DNA of 64,000 bases from positions 11,314-75,313 of the forward strand of contig PLRV01000076.1 of assembly GCA_003164925.1 (NCBI GenBank), in the 5' to 3' direction. Position 1 is the first letter of the stretch; every line of letters starts with the position of its first letter. The stretch is from Caulobacteraceae bacterium (GTDB taxonomy: Bacteria > Pseudomonadota > Alphaproteobacteria > Caulobacterales > Caulobacteraceae). A program made the translations under genes and the position numbers. Positions 1 through 11,936 of the stretch are shown here, one piece after another. A model generated the notes under the pieces. The model did no database searches. It was not told the DNA's origin and saw only the letters and a list, made by a program, of their open reading frames with translations.

Positions 1-1686
1 GGCGTTGCGGTCGATGGGGGCCAGGGTCAGGGTTTCGAAGCCGAGCATGGAGCGCTCGCCGCCATCGATCTGGCTGTCCGGCGTCACGACCTGCAGGTTC
101 TCGATGCGGATGCCATAGGCGCCGGTCTTGTAGTAGCCGGGCTCGTTGGACACGATCATGCCCGGCTGCAGCGCGACGCCGCTCGCGCGCTTGGAAATGC
201 CCTGGGGTCCCTCGTGCACGCCCAGGTAGGAGCCCACGCCGTGGCCGGTGCCGTGGTCATAGTCCAGCCCGGCCGCCCACAGGGGCGCACGCGCCAGGGC
301 GTCGAGCTGGGAGCCGGCGATGCCCTCAGGAAAGCGCACGCGCGACAGGGCCAGGTTGCCCTTGAGCACCAGGGTGAAGCGCGCCTTCATCTCCTCCGAG
401 GGCTGGCCGATGGCGATGGTGCGGGTAACGTCGGTGGTGCCGTCCAGGTACTGGGCGCCGGAGTCCACCAGCAGGAAGGTCCCGCGCTCGAGTTGGCGGT
501 TCAGGCGGCGCACCGGGCGGTAGTGGACAATGGCGCCGTTGGGGCCCGAACCGGCGATGGTATCGAACGACAGGTCCTGCAAGGCGCCGGTGGCCTCACG
601 GAAACCCTCCAGCCGAACGACCGCCTCGATCTCGTCGGGAAGGTCGTGGCCGACCGCTTGGCGCCGGTCCAGCCAACATAGGAAGCGCGCGAGGGCCGCG
701 CCGTCGCGGATGTGGGCCTGGCGCGCGCCCTCCACCTCCGTGGAATTCTTGCGCGCACGCGGTAAGGCGGTGGGATCGGGGCCGCAGATCACGTGGGCGC
801 CGGCGCCTTCCAGCCGCTCGAAATACCAGGCCGAGGAGACGGCGGGGTCGATCAGCACCGCGCGGCCGCTCAGGGCGGCCAGGGCGGCGGGCAAGCTGTC
901 CGGCGCCTCCAAGGTCACCTCGTCTCCCAGCCAGGCCTCGAGGCCGGCGGTGTGCTTGGCCGGATCGAGAAACAGCAGGGCGCGGCCGTCGTCCAGCAGG
1001 ATCGCTTGGCTGAACGGCAGGGGAGAGCGGATCACATCGCCGCCGCGGATGTTGAACAGCCAGGCGATGGAGGTCGGGGCGGTAATCACCGCCGCATCGG
1101 CCCCGAGAGCCTTGAGCCCCTGGCTTAGCCGCGCACGCTTGTCGGCCGAGACCTCGCCGGAGAATTCCAGCGGATGGGCGACCACTGGCGCCTGAGGCTG
1201 GGCCGGACGGGCGGCGCCCCAGGCCTGATCGAGCGGATTGTGCGCCGTGGGCTTGAGCTCGGCGCCCGCCTTGTCCACAGCGCGGCGCAGACGCTCCAGG
1301 GCGTCGCGGCTGTGCAGGCGCGGATCGTAGCCGATCACCTGACCCAGGCCCAGCGCGCGCTCCAGATAAGCCGGCACGCCCCCGTCGGCCAGATCGTGCA
1401 CCTCGAACAGGCCCAGGTCCACCTGATCGCGCACCTGCAGGCTATAGCGGCCATCCACGAAGATGGCCGCGCGATCCTTGAGGATCACCGCCGCTCCGGC
1501 CGAGCCGGTGAAGCCGGTGGCCCAGGCCAGGCGGTCATTGGCCGGGGGCAAGTACTCGTTCTGGTGCTCGTCCTCGTGCGGGGCGATGAAACCGTCCAGA
1601 CCCTGGCGCGCCATGGCGTCGCGGATCAGGGGCAGGTGTCGGGGGCCGAAGGACGGATCGGCGTGGTCCTCGAAGGTCTGGCGCAT
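1..1686 (-). CDS. pepP: Xaa-Pro aminopeptidase (M24B), 3' end outside window
   Basis: Cytoplasmic aminopeptidase P that removes N-terminal residues preceding proline. The minus frame is open from ATG at 1686 to the window edge, giving 562 visible residues and no stop codon. The start gives an N-terminus MRQTFEDHADPS; no earlier in-frame ATG or GTG lies just upstream. The creatinase-like N-terminal half (VDGRYSLQVRDQ) is followed by the M24 catalytic half. All five metal-ligand motifs are visible: VDSGAQY, GTTDVTR, HGTGHGVG, SNEPGYY and GIRIEN. Only the short C-terminal tail is missing. It lies 95 bp downstream of the M28 peptidase gene on the same strand, so it may be cotranscribed. The family is certain; the exact substrate is not. 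Confidence 0.93.
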   Translation of the reverse strand, partial: MRQTFEDHADPSFGPRHLPLIRDAMARQGLDGFIAPHEDEHQNEYLPPANDRLAWATGFTGSAGAAVILKDRAAIFVDGRYSLQVRDQVDLGLFEVHDLADGGVPAYLERALGLGQVIGYDPRLHSRDALERLRRAVDKAGAELKPTAHNPLDQAWGAARPAQPQAPVVAHPLEFSGEVSADKRARLSQGLKALGADAAVITAPTSIAWLFNIRGGDVIRSPLPFSQAILLDDGRALLFLDPAKHTAGLEAWLGDEVTLEAPDSLPAALAALSGRAVLIDPAVSSAWYFERLEGAGAHVICGPDPTALPRARKNSTEVEGARQAHIRDGAALARFLCWLDRRQAVGHDLPDEIEAVVRLEGFREATGALQDLSFDTIAGSGPNGAIVHYRPVRRLNRQLERGTFLLVDSGAQYLDGTTDVTRTIAIGQPSEEMKARFTLVLKGNLALSRVRFPEGIAGSQLDALARAPLWAAGLDYDHGTGHGVGSYLGVHEGPQGISKRASGVALQPGMIVSNEPGYYKTGAYGIRIENLQVVTPDSQIDGGERSMLGFETLTLAPIDRNA

Positions 1687-1734
1687 GGAGGGGATGTAAG
1701 CGCGGATGGAGCGAGGTGCAAAGGCCCTCCGTCC

Positions 1735-1772
1735 GTCATCCTCCGGGCGCCTGAGGCGAGCCGGGCGATGAC
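1735..1772. repeat. Imperfect hairpin between two peptidase genes
   Basis: GTCATC at 1735-1740 pairs with GATGAC at 1767-1772, with further GC-rich pairing (CCGGG/GCCGGG) inside. No T-run follows on either strand. It may be a REP-like unit or a processing/attenuation hairpin in the 95-bp gap between the M28 gene and pepP. Confidence 0.4.
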
Positions 1773-1781
1773 GTGATCAAT

Positions 1782-3238
1782 TCACGGCCCGGACGGCTTG
1801 ACCCGATAGTCGTCCTGGCTGTCGGCCGCCGCGTAGATCACCGCGGCCCACGTCGCGACGGCCTGATCCAGGGCCTTGGGGTCGACCTTGTCCAGGGTGT
1901 CGTTCATGGAGTGGTGGATGTCGAAATAATGGGTTCCGTCCTGGCGCAGGGACACGACGGGAACCCCCGCTTGATAGAGCGGTGCGATATCGTCTCCGCC
2001 GCCCATGGCCGGCGCCGGATTGAAGGCCACGCCCAGCGGCGCGACCGCCGCGATGGCGGCCTTGATCGAGGCCAGATCGGCGGTTCCCTTGGGCGCCTGG
2101 AAGTTGATCTCGCGCTCGGCGCCGAAGTCGCTCTCGCCGGCCAGGACGATGGCGCCCAGATCGGCGGCGTGGGAGGACAGATATTCCGGGCCGGCTTGAT
2201 TGGTCTCCTCGGCGCCCCACATCACCACGCGGATGGTGCGCGCGGGCTTCAGGGTTGCGACCAACTGAGCCGCCGTGGTCACGATAGCCACGCCTGCCCC
2301 GTCGTCCACCGCGCCGGTGCCCAGCCCCCAACTGTCCAGGTGGCCCGACACCAGCACCACCTGATCGGGCAGCGAGGTTCCGGGAATTTCGCCCACGACG
2401 TTCCAGGCATGCGCCTGCGGCAAATAAGTGGGGATCAGGGTGAACTTCACGTGGATCGGCACATTGCGCTTGGCCATGCGCTCAAGCTGGTCCGCGTCGG
2501 GTCCGCTGAGAGCCGCCGCCGGAATCTTTTTGGTGTCGTCGTAGTTCAAGGCGCCCGAATGGGGATCGCGCACATCGTTGGAGGCGAGCGAGCGGATCAG
2601 GAAGCCGATGGCGCCGCGCCGCGCGGCTTCCGAAGCGCCCTTGCGGCGCCAGAGATTGGCGGTTCCGTAGCCGGTGGGCGAGTCCAGAGGGCCCATGCGC
2701 TCTGTCAGCACAGCGATCTTTCCGGTGAGGCTGCCCGGCTGCGCGGCCAGCAGATGCTCATAGGTGTCGAAAAGGACGACCTCGCCCTCCACGCCATAAG
2801 GCGGTGTCGCCACGGAGCCGCCCAGGCCCGTGATCACCAATGGCTGGGGAAAGGGATCGGTCACCTCGGCGGTCTCGACACCCTTGAACCAGGCCCAGAT
2901 GGTGAAGGGCTCGGCATGGACGTTCTCGAAACCCATGGCCGTCAGCCTGGCCAGGGCCCAGTCCTTGGCCCGCTCCATGGCGGGCGATCCGGCCGGACGC
3001 GGTCCGATCTCGGTGGTGAGGGATTCCAGAAAGTCATAGGCGGACGAGCCCTTGGCGGCGCGCTGGGCCAACTGGGCGGCATAGACGGCGACCTGATCCG
3101 GCGGCAGGCCGGCCGTCGCCAAGGCGCTGAGCGTCGCGTCGTTCTGACGGGAGGCATGGCCGGACAGGGCATCCTGGGCGTGGGCCGGCGGGGCGAACGC
3201 GGCGGCCAGGAGCAGGAGCGCCATCGGGCATGACCGGT

Positions 3239-3242
<4 letters not shown>
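1782..3242 (-). CDS. Secreted M28-family zinc metallopeptidase
   Basis: Exported di-zinc peptidase, probably an aminopeptidase or carboxypeptidase in the periplasm. The 486-residue product has a clear signal peptide ([16 protein letters not shown], cleavage after PAHAQ). A PA-like insert occupies about residues 130-270. The M28 metal site is visible: HLD (H301, D303), AVDD around 313, AEE (345-346), GESDF around 370 and DIHH (443-444). An open frame extends upstream, but the ATG at 3242 is chosen because it begins the signal peptide and overlaps the murB stop by 4 bp (ATGA), implying translational coupling to murB. The family is clear; substrate preference cannot be read from sequence. A role in peptide recycling is only suggested by position. 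Confidence 0.9.
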
Positions 3243-4144
<902 letters not shown>

Positions 4145-4154
4145 CGGACGGCGC

Positions 4155-5570
4155 TCACTTGCCCAAGGCTTCCAGTTGCCCCGGCAAGGCATAGGCCCAG
4201 GTGGTGATGTCGCCGGCGCCCAGGCACACGACCAGGTCGCCCGACACGGCTTCCTGGGCGATGAGGGCGGGCAGGGCGGCGGGCTGATCCAGCGCCAGGG
4301 CGCGGCGGTGGCCCCACCTGGCGAGGCCCTCGACCAGGGCGTCGCGGCCCACGCTCTCGATCGGCTGCTCGCCCGCGGAATAGACGTCGGCCACGATCAC
4401 CGTGTCGGCATCGTTGAAGCAGGCGCAGAACTCGGCGAACAGGTCCCGAAGGCGCGTGTAGCGGTGGGGCTGCACCACGGCGATCACCTTGCCATGGCCC
4501 GAGACGGCGCGTGCGGCCTTCAGCACCGAAGCGATCTCCACCGGATGGTGGCCGTAGTCGTCGATCACGCGCACGCCGCCCACCACGCCGGTCGTGGTGA
4601 AGCGCCGGCGCACCCCGCCAAAGCCCGCCAAGCCCTTACGAATGGCCTCGTCGTCCACGCCCAGCTCTCGGGCCACGGCGATGGCGGCCAGGGCGTTGAG
4701 CACATTGTGCAGGCCCGGCATGGGCAGGTGCAGGTCCGTAAGGCTGGTGCGCTCGCCCTCGCGTGCGACGATCAACACGTCGAAACGTGCGCCCTCCGGC
4801 CCCATGACGATGTTGTCGGCGCGGATTTCGGCCTGGGGATTGACGCCATAGGTGATCAGACGGCGGTTTTCCACCGAAGCGGCCAGGGCCTGCACCTCGG
4901 GATGGTCCAGGCAGACGGCGGCAAAGCCGTAGAAGGGGATGTTCTCCACGAAGTCGCGAAACGCCTTCTTGACCGCCTCGAAGTCGCCGTAGTGGTCCAG
5001 GTGCTCGGGATCGATATTGGTGACCACCGCCACGGTGGATTTAAGCCGCAGGAACGTGCCGTCGCTCTCGTCGGCCTCGACCACGATCCAGTCGCCCTCG
5101 CCCACCTTAGCGTTGGCGCCATAGGCGTTGATGATGCCGCCGTTGACCACCGTAGGGTCCAGCCCGCCAGCGTCGAGCAGGGCCGCGATCATGGAGGTGG
5201 TGGTGGTCTTGCCATGGGTGCCGCCCACGGCCACCGAAGACTGGAGTCGCATCAGCTCGGCCAGCATCTCGGCCCGGCGCACGCGGGGGATGCGCGCCTG
5301 GCGGGCGGCGACCATCTCGGCATTGTCCGGCTTGACCGCGGTGGAATAGACCACCGCCGAGGCGCCCTGAACGTGGGCGCCGTCGTGGCCGATGAAGATG
5401 CGCGCGCCCAGCTTTTCCAGGCGCTCGGTGTTGGCCGAGGCCTTGGCGTCGGAGCCCTGCACCACATAGCCGGTTCGCAGCATGATCTCGGCGATGCCGC
5501 TCATGCCGATGCCGCCGATGCCCACGAAATGGATGGGGCCGACGTCGAAGGGGACGGGTCTTGTCTTCAT
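4155..5570 (-). CDS. murC: UDP-N-acetylmuramate--L-alanine ligase
   Basis: ATP-dependent cytoplasmic ligase adding L-Ala to UDP-MurNAc. The 471-aa product has the N-terminal Rossmann motif [12 protein letters not shown]. The Mur-ligase P-loop [12 protein letters not shown] lies near residue 117, and the central EADESDGTF and DDYGHHP motifs are present. Length is normal for the family. It sits between murG (59 bp upstream) and murB (10 bp downstream), the standard order in alphaproteobacterial dcw clusters. Confidence 0.98.
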   Translation of the reverse strand: MKTRPVPFDVGPIHFVGIGGIGMSGIAEIMLRTGYVVQGSDAKASANTERLEKLGARIFIGHDGAHVQGASAVVYSTAVKPDNAEMVAARQARIPRVRRAEMLAELMRLQSSVAVGGTHGKTTTTSMIAALLDAGGLDPTVVNGGIINAYGANAKVGEGDWIVVEADESDGTFLRLKSTVAVVTNIDPEHLDHYGDFEAVKKAFRDFVENIPFYGFAAVCLDHPEVQALAASVENRRLITYGVNPQAEIRADNIVMGPEGARFDVLIVAREGERTSLTDLHLPMPGLHNVLNALAAIAVARELGVDDEAIRKGLAGFGGVRRRFTTTGVVGGVRVIDDYGHHPVEIASVLKAARAVSGHGKVIAVVQPHRYTRLRDLFAEFCACFNDADTVIVADVYSAGEQPIESVGRDALVEGLARWGHRRALALDQPAALPALIAQEAVSGDLVVCLGAGDITTWAYALPGQLEALGK

Positions 5571-5629
5571 GCGGCTGCGATAGCCGATTTGCCGGAAGGG
5601 AGCAAAATGTCCTGGGGCGCAAGGGACCT

Positions 5630-6781
5630 TTAGCGCGCGGTCTTTTCCACCAGATCCGCCAGCCGTTCCGCCGCCTCGGGCATGGCCACCGAGCGGGCGG
5701 CCTTGGCCATGCGCGCCAGGCGCGTCGGATCGCCTAGGAGCTTGGTCAGGGCGTTTGACAGCACCTCCACGGTCAGCACCTGCTCAGGCGCGACCTCCGC
5801 GCCGCCGGCTTCGGCCAGCCGCTTGGCGTTGAACCGCTGGTGATCGTCCGCTGCTATGGCCAGAGGCGCCAGGATCGAGGGACGGCCCGCCACAGCCAAC
5901 TCGCAGCAGGTCGAAGCGCCGGCGCGGCCGATCACCAGATGCGCCCGGCCCAGCCGGCCGGCCATGTCGCGGAAGAAGGGCGCGATCTCGGCCTCCACCA
6001 GGGCCTCCTTATAGGCCTGGCGCGCGCTTTCCATGGATTCCCGGCGTGTTTGCTGCTGGACCTTGAGCCTATAGCGCAATGTGTCTGGCAATTTGGAAAC
6101 TGCTTCGGGCGTCAGTTCCGACAGGAGCCTGGCGCCCTGGCTGCCGCCGGTGATCAGAAGCCGGATCTCGCCGTTCGGTTCAGGCGGTTCATAGTCGGTC
6201 TCATAAAGCGCGCGGATTTCCGGGCGCACCGGGTTGCCCACCACCACGGCGGCGGCCTTCACCTTGGCGCTGGCTTTCTCGAGCGTGGGGAAGGCGCAGG
6301 CCACCTGGTCCGCCAGCGGCGCGAACAGGCGGTTCACCCGCCCCAGCACCGCATTCTGTTCGTGGATCAGGGTGGCGCGCTTGCCGGTCAGAGCTGCGAT
6401 CAGCGACGGCAGCGAGGGATAGCCGCCGAAGCCCACGACGATGGACGGGTCTAGCGCCTTGAACGCGGCGGAGGCTTGGCCCACACCCTTCACGATGGCC
6501 ACGCCGGCGCCAATCATGCCCAGAATATCCCCTGGCTTGAAGGTGGCGGCGTCCAGGGTCAGTCTTTGCTCTGCAGGGAACTTGTCGGCGTAGAGCGCTC
6601 CGCGTTCATCGGTGGCCAGCACGATGCGCCACCCCCGCGCGCGCAGCACCTCGGCCAGCGCCTGGGCGGGAAACAGATGGCCGCCAGTGCCGCCGGCCGC
6701 CAGCACGGCCAGTTTTCCTTGGCCGGCGCGCTTCCCGGACCCCGAACCGTATCCGTTTTGGCTGGAAGCGCTTGGAGTCAC
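5630..6781 (-). CDS. murG: Lipid II synthase (GlcNAc transferase MurG)
   Basis: Membrane-associated GT28 glycosyltransferase that transfers GlcNAc from UDP-GlcNAc to lipid I. The 383-aa product has the glycine-rich donor loop [12 protein letters not shown] near residue 30. It also has the H-E-x-N segment ([13 protein letters not shown]) and the C-terminal UDP-GlcNAc site with [12 protein letters not shown]. About 24 residues precede the first strand and are low complexity, so a slightly later start is possible. Its start overlaps the ftsW stop by 4 bp, supporting the ATG at 6781. Confidence 0.97.
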   Translation of the reverse strand: MTPSASSQNGYGSGSGKRAGQGKLAVLAAGGTGGHLFPAQALAEVLRARGWRIVLATDERGALYADKFPAEQRLTLDAATFKPGDILGMIGAGVAIVKGVGQASAAFKALDPSIVVGFGGYPSLPSLIAALTGKRATLIHEQNAVLGRVNRLFAPLADQVACAFPTLEKASAKVKAAAVVVGNPVRPEIRALYETDYEPPEPNGEIRLLITGGSQGARLLSELTPEAVSKLPDTLRYRLKVQQQTRRESMESARQAYKEALVEAEIAPFFRDMAGRLGRAHLVIGRAGASTCCELAVAGRPSILAPLAIAADDHQRFNAKRLAEAGGAEVAPEQVLTVEVLSNALTKLLGDPTRLARMAKAARSVAMPEAAERLADLVEKTAR

Positions 6782-7947
6782 GCGTAGGCGCCGGCCTTGG
6801 CCAGGCCGTCAGGCGCGGCGTAGGCCCCGGGGCGGCGGCGCGTCAGGGCCAAGGCCATGCCCAGCGTCAGACCCATGGCCAACATGGACGATCCTCCATA
6901 GGAAATGAACGGCAGGGTCATGCCCTTGGTCGGGATCAGATTCAAGTTCACGGCGATATTGATGAAGGCCTGCTGGCCCACCAGCACGAACAGACCGGCC
7001 GCTGCGATCTGCTCGAAGGGGTCCGACAGCTTCATAGCCTTGTATAGGCCCCGCATGACCAGCACGCCGAACAAGGCGATCAGCATCAGGCTGAACAGCA
7101 GTCCGTATTCCTCGGCGGCCACCGAATAGATGAAGTCGGTGTGCAGGTCCGGCACGTGGCGCTTCATCACCCCTTCGCCCGGGCCGCGTCCGAGCAGTCC
7201 GCCTGCGGCGATGGCTTCCTGGGCGCTGTCGATCTGGCGGGTGTCGGCCTTATCCGGCGTCAGGAACTTGTGCACCCGGCTGGCCACATGGCCGAATGCG
7301 AAATAGACGCCCACCAGGCCCACGGCGGCGGCGGCGAACAGGCCGGCTATCCATCGCATGGGCACCCCGGCCACGAAGAAGGCCGCCCCGAACGCGATCG
7401 TGATCAAGATCGTCTGACCCACATCGGGCTGGATCAGCAGCAGCACGACCGCCAAGCCATATAGGCCAAAGGCGATGGACACGCCGGGCACCCCCTCGCC
7501 CTTCTGGCCTTCGGAGAACATCCATCCGACCAACACGATCAGGGCCGGCTTCATGAACTCGGACGGCTGCAGCGAGAATCCGCCGAATTCCAGCCACCGC
7601 GTGGCGCCCTTGGCGTTGTGCCCCAGCAGGGGAAGGATCGCCATCACCGCGATGGCCGCTGCATAGATGAAGAAGGCCGCCCGCTTGATGCCCCGCGGGG
7701 ACATCATCGACACGCCGACCAGGATCGCCGCCGCTCCGGCCGCGAACACGCACTGGCGCACGGCGAAGTGGAACGGGTCGCCGATATTCATGCGCGCCGC
7801 CGCCGCCGGGCTGGAGGCAAAGGACAGCAGCACGCCCAGCATCATCTGCACAGCGACCGCCCCAAGCAGGATGTGGTCGGTGGTCCACCACCACAGGCCC
7901 AGCCGAGATTGATCGGTGCGGGCGAACGCGTGCGGCTGACGGCTCAC
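6778..7947 (-). CDS. ftsW: Peptidoglycan glycosyltransferase FtsW
   Basis: SEDS-family polytopic membrane protein that polymerises septal glycan strands together with FtsI. The product is 389 aa with about ten hydrophobic segments. SEDS motifs include LEFGGFSLQPSEFMKPALI, LIQPDVGQT and the C-terminal LPFISYGGSS. The N-terminal tail (MSRQPHAFARTDQSRLG) is cytoplasmic and basic. Both ends overlap neighbours by 4 bp (murD upstream, murG downstream). Confidence 0.97.
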   Translation of the reverse strand: MSRQPHAFARTDQSRLGLWWWTTDHILLGAVAVQMMLGVLLSFASSPAAAARMNIGDPFHFAVRQCVFAAGAAAILVGVSMMSPRGIKRAAFFIYAAAIAVMAILPLLGHNAKGATRWLEFGGFSLQPSEFMKPALIVLVGWMFSEGQKGEGVPGVSIAFGLYGLAVVLLLIQPDVGQTILITIAFGAAFFVAGVPMRWIAGLFAAAAVGLVGVYFAFGHVASRVHKFLTPDKADTRQIDSAQEAIAAGGLLGRGPGEGVMKRHVPDLHTDFIYSVAAEEYGLLFSLMLIALFGVLVMRGLYKAMKLSDPFEQIAAAGLFVLVGQQAFINIAVNLNLIPTKGMTLPFISYGGSSMLAMGLTLGMALALTRRRPGAYAAPDGLAKAGAYA

Positions 7948-9371
7948 GCGGAGGCCTCTTGTCTCGTTGGATTGACGAGCCCTTGGACGATGGCCCGGAA
8001 GGCGTCGCCGCGCTTCTCGAAATCGGCGAACTGGTCGAAGGAGGCGCAGGCTGGGGACAGGAGCACCACCGTCTCCTCGCCGGTTCGCTCAGCCTCGGCG
8101 CGGGCGTCGGCAAAGGCCTGAGCGACAGCGGTTTCAAGATCGCCGCTCATGACCGTCGCAGCCCTGCCGTCCAGCGTCCGAGCGAAGTCCCCAGCCGACT
8201 CGCCGACCAGGTAGGCCTTGTGCACACGGGGAAACAGATCGGCCAGGGGCTCGACCCCGCCCGCCTTGGCGACACCACCGGCGATCCAGAAAAACTTGGG
8301 ATAGGAACTCATGGCCGCGCGCGCGGCGTCGGCGTTGGTGGCCTTGGAATCATTGACGAAGCGCACGCCTTTGATCTGGCCCGCCAGCTCCATTCGGTGC
8401 GCCAACCCCGGAAAACTCATCAGCCCCTCGGCTGCGTCCTGGGCCGTGACGCCCAGGGCCCTGACCGCGGCATAGGCCGCCGCCGCGTTCTGCCAGTTGT
8501 GCCGCCCGGGCAAGGCGCGCGCGCGCAGCAGGTCGCACACCTCGCTGACCCGCTCGCCGAGACCGTCGTACAGCACCCCCTGCAGGGCGTAGACCCCGCG
8601 CCCGATGGCCCGGCCCGCCGAGATGGGGCAAATGGTGCGTCGGTTAGCGGCGGTGATCTCGGTGCAGATGCGCTGACACCAGGCGTCATCCACGCCGATC
8701 ACGGCGGTATCGCCCTTGGCCTGATTGAGCAGGACGCGGCGCTTGGCCGCCACGTAGCCATCCATATCGCCGTGCCGATCGAGATGGTCCGGCGAGATAT
8801 TGAGCAGCACAGCCACGTCCGGCTTGAGACTGGAGGTCAGGTCGAGCTGATAGGAGGAGACCTCCAGCACATAGATGGCGCCGCCGTGCATGTCGTCCAG
8901 GCCCAGCACTCCCAGGCCGATGTTGCCGCCGACCCGCGCGTCCTTGCCCGCGCCATTCAGGATGTGGCCGATCAGGGCGGTGGTGGTGGACTTGCCGTTG
9001 GTGCCGCTGATGAGCACCACCTTGGGTCGCTTGTGCGGGGGAGCGGCGTTGACCGTGCGGGCGAACAGTTCGATGTCCCCGACGATCTCGACCCCCGCCG
9101 CCTTGGCCTTCTCCACCGTCCAGTGCGGCTTGGGATGGGTCAGGGGCACGCCGGGCGACAGGAGCAGGGCGTCCAGGCTCGACCAGTCCGCCGTCTCAAG
9201 GTCGAGCAGGGGCAGGCCCTCCGCCGCGGCCGCTTCGCGCGCCGGCGCCTTCTCGTCCCACAGGCCCACCTTCGCCCCGCCGGCGATGAGGGCGCGGGCC
9301 GCCGTCAGGCCGGTCCGGCCCAGGCCAAACACCGCAACGCGCTTGCCTTCAAAACCGCGGACGGGGATCAC
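7944..9371 (-). CDS. murD: UDP-N-acetylmuramoyl-L-alanine--D-glutamate ligase
   Basis: Cytoplasmic ATP-dependent ligase adding D-Glu to UDP-MurNAc-L-Ala. The 475-aa product has an N-terminal Rossmann segment (VAVFGLGRTGLTAA) and the P-loop SGTNGKSTTTALIGH. It also carries the LNISPDHLDRH and NDSKATN motifs. The start (MIPVRGFEGK) lies 16 bp after the mraY stop; the stop overlaps ftsW by 4 bp. Confidence 0.97.
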   Translation of the reverse strand: MIPVRGFEGKRVAVFGLGRTGLTAARALIAGGAKVGLWDEKAPAREAAAAEGLPLLDLETADWSSLDALLLSPGVPLTHPKPHWTVEKAKAAGVEIVGDIELFARTVNAAPPHKRPKVVLISGTNGKSTTTALIGHILNGAGKDARVGGNIGLGVLGLDDMHGGAIYVLEVSSYQLDLTSSLKPDVAVLLNISPDHLDRHGDMDGYVAAKRRVLLNQAKGDTAVIGVDDAWCQRICTEITAANRRTICPISAGRAIGRGVYALQGVLYDGLGERVSEVCDLLRARALPGRHNWQNAAAAYAAVRALGVTAQDAAEGLMSFPGLAHRMELAGQIKGVRFVNDSKATNADAARAAMSSYPKFFWIAGGVAKAGGVEPLADLFPRVHKAYLVGESAGDFARTLDGRAATVMSGDLETAVAQAFADARAEAERTGEETVVLLSPACASFDQFADFEKRGDAFRAIVQGLVNPTRQEASA

Positions 9372-9387
9372 GAGCCTGTTTCCTCCC

Positions 9388-10518
9388 CTATCTCAGTTTC
9401 AAGGTCGCGAGGCCCACGAGGGCGAGCACGAAGGAGATGATCCAGAAGCGGATCACCACGGTGGATTCCTTCCACCCCAGCTTTTCGAAATGGTGATGAA
9501 TCGGCGCCATCAGGAAGATGCGCTTGCCTTTGGTGGCTTTGAAGTAGCCGACTTGGATCATCACGGAGAGCGCCTCGGCCACGAACAGGCCGCCGATTAT
9601 GCCCAGCACAATCTCGTGCTTGGCGGCCACCGCCATGGTTCCGAGCGCGCCCCCCAGCGCCAGGGAGCCGGTGTCGCCCATGAAGATCTTGGCCGGCGGC
9701 GCATTGTACCAGAGAAAGCCCAGGCCGGCACCGATCATGGCCCCGCAGAAGGGCGCGATCTCGCCCACGCCGGGCACGAAGTGGACCTGCAGATAGGCGG
9801 CGAAGATGCGGTTGCCGACGAGGTAGGCGATCAGGCCGAAAGCCGCCGAGCAGATCATGACCGGCACGATGGCCAGGCCGTCCAGGCCGTCGGTCAGGTT
9901 CACGGCGTTGGAGAAGCCTGCGATGGTGATGGCCCCGAACGCCACATAGAACCAGCCGAGGTTCCACAGCAGGTTCTTGAACACCGGGAAGGCCACCGAG
10001 CTGAACAGGGCCGCCGGCTCGTTGGAGGGATGTTCGCCAAACCGCATCAGCACGAAGGTAGCCAGCCCCGCTACCAGGAACTGGATCAGGAGCTTCATCC
10101 CGCTGGAGACCCCGGCCGTGGTCTGCTTGGTCACCTTGGCGTAGTCGTCCATGAAGCCGAGCGCGCCGAACGCGGCCGTCACCGCCAGCACCACCCAGAC
10201 GTAGATGTTGAGCAAATCGGCCCATAGCAGCGTGCCCACCCCCAGGCCCGCCAGAATCATGAATCCGCCCATGGTGGGCGTGCCCGCTTTTTCGACGATA
10301 TGGCGCTCGATGCCTTCCTTGCGGATGGGCTGGCCGCGGCCCTGCTTGGCGCGAATCCAGTCGATGAAGCGCGAGCCCATCAGGCCCACCACCACCTGGG
10401 CCGTGACCAGGGCCATGCCGGTGCGGAAGGTGAGGTACCGCAGCAGGTTCAGGAACGGCACATAGTGTACGCCGTGCAGCCCGCCGTCGGAAAAATGCGT
10501 GTAAAGCAGATAGAACAT
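9388..10518 (-). CDS. mraY: Phospho-MurNAc-pentapeptide translocase
   Basis: Integral membrane enzyme that transfers phospho-MurNAc-pentapeptide to undecaprenyl phosphate, forming lipid I. The 376-aa product begins [12 protein letters not shown]; the frame is open further upstream, but that part overlaps murF and is not MraY-like. Family signatures are present: [29 protein letters not shown] and the histidine cluster [11 protein letters not shown]. The start overlaps the murF stop by a single base (TGATG), so the two are translationally coupled. Confidence 0.97.
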   Translation of the reverse strand: MFYLLYTHFSDGGLHGVHYVPFLNLLRYLTFRTGMALVTAQVVVGLMGSRFIDWIRAKQGRGQPIRKEGIERHIVEKAGTPTMGGFMILAGLGVGTLLWADLLNIYVWVVLAVTAAFGALGFMDDYAKVTKQTTAGVSSGMKLLIQFLVAGLATFVLMRFGEHPSNEPAALFSSVAFPVFKNLLWNLGWFYVAFGAITIAGFSNAVNLTDGLDGLAIVPVMICSAAFGLIAYLVGNRIFAAYLQVHFVPGVGEIAPFCGAMIGAGLGFLWYNAPPAKIFMGDTGSLALGGALGTMAVAAKHEIVLGIIGGLFVAEALSVMIQVGYFKATKGKRIFLMAPIHHHFEKLGWKESTVVIRFWIISFVLALVGLATLKLR

Positions 10519-11936
10519 CAGCCGCCCAAACCCCTCCCCGCCGCTCCCGCCGACTCCGGCGCCGCGCCGAGGGCTGCAAGAGCCTTCGCCACGGTGGACG
10601 CCTTGGATCCGTTGGAACCTTTGACCATCACCAAATCGCCGGGCTCTACGGCCCGGGCGATCTGCGGCGCGAGATCGGCCGCTGTCTCGGCATAGCCGCC
10701 CCGGCGAGTCGGTGGGAGGGCATCCCACAAGAATTTCATCAAAGGACCGCCGCAAAACACCAAATCGATTTTGCTCTGCTCAAGAACATCAGCAATTTCA
10801 GCGTGATAGCGCGGCGCCTGCGGGCCCAGCTCCAGCATGTCGGTCAGGGCGGCGATCCTGCGGCCCTTGGACGCGCGCGCGCCGAGGGTCGATAGCGCCG
10901 CCTGCATGGAGATGGGATTGGCGTTGTAACTCTCGTCAATCAGGACGAAGGGACCGGCCGCCGCCTGGATCACACTTTCGCTGCCGCGTCCTTCGAGCGG
11001 CTCGAACTCCGAAAGGGCTTCGAGCGCGACGTCGATGTCGACGTCCAGCGCCTGCAGCATCAGGAGCACGGCCAGGCTGTTCAAGCCCCAGTGAGCGCCA
11101 CGCTGGCGCAAGGCGATGTCGAGATTCACCCCATCCACGCGAGCGCGGACAAGGCCGCCGTCTTCCAGGGCCTTGAAGTCGAGCAGCCAAGCGTCGCAGG
11201 CCTCGTCCGAGCCGAAGCTCCGGACCGTGGCCCCGGCCTTCAGCGCCGCGTCCTTCAGAAAGTCGAACCAGGCGTTGTCGGCGTTCAACACGGCGATCCC
11301 GCCTGGCTGCAGCCCGGCGAATATTTCCGCCTTCGCCAAGGCCACGCCCGCCTCGCCATCGGCGAAGTTTTCGGTATGCACCGGGCCCACGGTGGTTATG
11401 CACACCGCGTGAGGCGACACCATGCGCGACAGCGGCGCGATCTCCCCGGCATGGTTCATGCCGATCTCGAACACGGCCCGCTCAGTGGTCCTGGGCATCC
11501 GCGCCAGGGTAAGGGGTACGCCGATCTGGTTGTTGTAGGACTTCACCGAGGAATGCCCACGTCCCGCGCGCAGAAGACCGGCGCGCACCGCCTGGGTCAC
11601 GCTGGTCTTGCCCACCGAGCCGGTCACGGCCCCGCGCCGAGCCGAGGCGCGGTCGCGCGCCGCCAAGCCTAAGGCCTCCAACGCCATCTGGGTGTCGGCG
11701 ACCCGCAAGCGGGCTCCGGCGCCCGGCCGCGAAGCCAGCGAACCGGCTGCGCCCGATGCCAGGGCCGCTTCAATGAAATCGTGCCCATCGCGTACGCCGG
11801 CCAGGGCCACGAACAGGTCGCCGGGCTCTATGCTGCGCGTGTCGATCGACACGCCGAAGGCCTCAAACGGCGCGCCCTCCAGCCGTCCGCCCGTGGCGGC
11901 CGCGATCTCGTCCGAGGTCCAAAGAGCCTCGCTCAT
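10518..11936 (-). CDS. murF: UDP-MurNAc-tripeptide--D-alanyl-D-alanine ligase
   Basis: ATP-dependent ligase adding D-Ala-D-Ala to the UDP-MurNAc tripeptide. The 472-aa product contains the substrate-recognition segment [16 protein letters not shown]. The P-loop [12 protein letters not shown] and the motifs [11 protein letters not shown] and [11 protein letters not shown] are also present. The C-terminal domain is complete ([12 protein letters not shown]). It overlaps murE by 4 bp and mraY by 1 bp. Confidence 0.97.
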   Translation of the reverse strand: MSEALWTSDEIAAATGGRLEGAPFEAFGVSIDTRSIEPGDLFVALAGVRDGHDFIEAALASGAAGSLASRPGAGARLRVADTQMALEALGLAARDRASARRGAVTGSVGKTSVTQAVRAGLLRAGRGHSSVKSYNNQIGVPLTLARMPRTTERAVFEIGMNHAGEIAPLSRMVSPHAVCITTVGPVHTENFADGEAGVALAKAEIFAGLQPGGIAVLNADNAWFDFLKDAALKAGATVRSFGSDEACDAWLLDFKALEDGGLVRARVDGVNLDIALRQRGAHWGLNSLAVLLMLQALDVDIDVALEALSEFEPLEGRGSESVIQAAAGPFVLIDESYNANPISMQAALSTLGARASKGRRIAALTDMLELGPQAPRYHAEIADVLEQSKIDLVFCGGPLMKFLWDALPPTRRGGYAETAADLAPQIARAVEPGDLVMVKGSNGSKASTVAKALAALGAAPESAGAAGRGLGG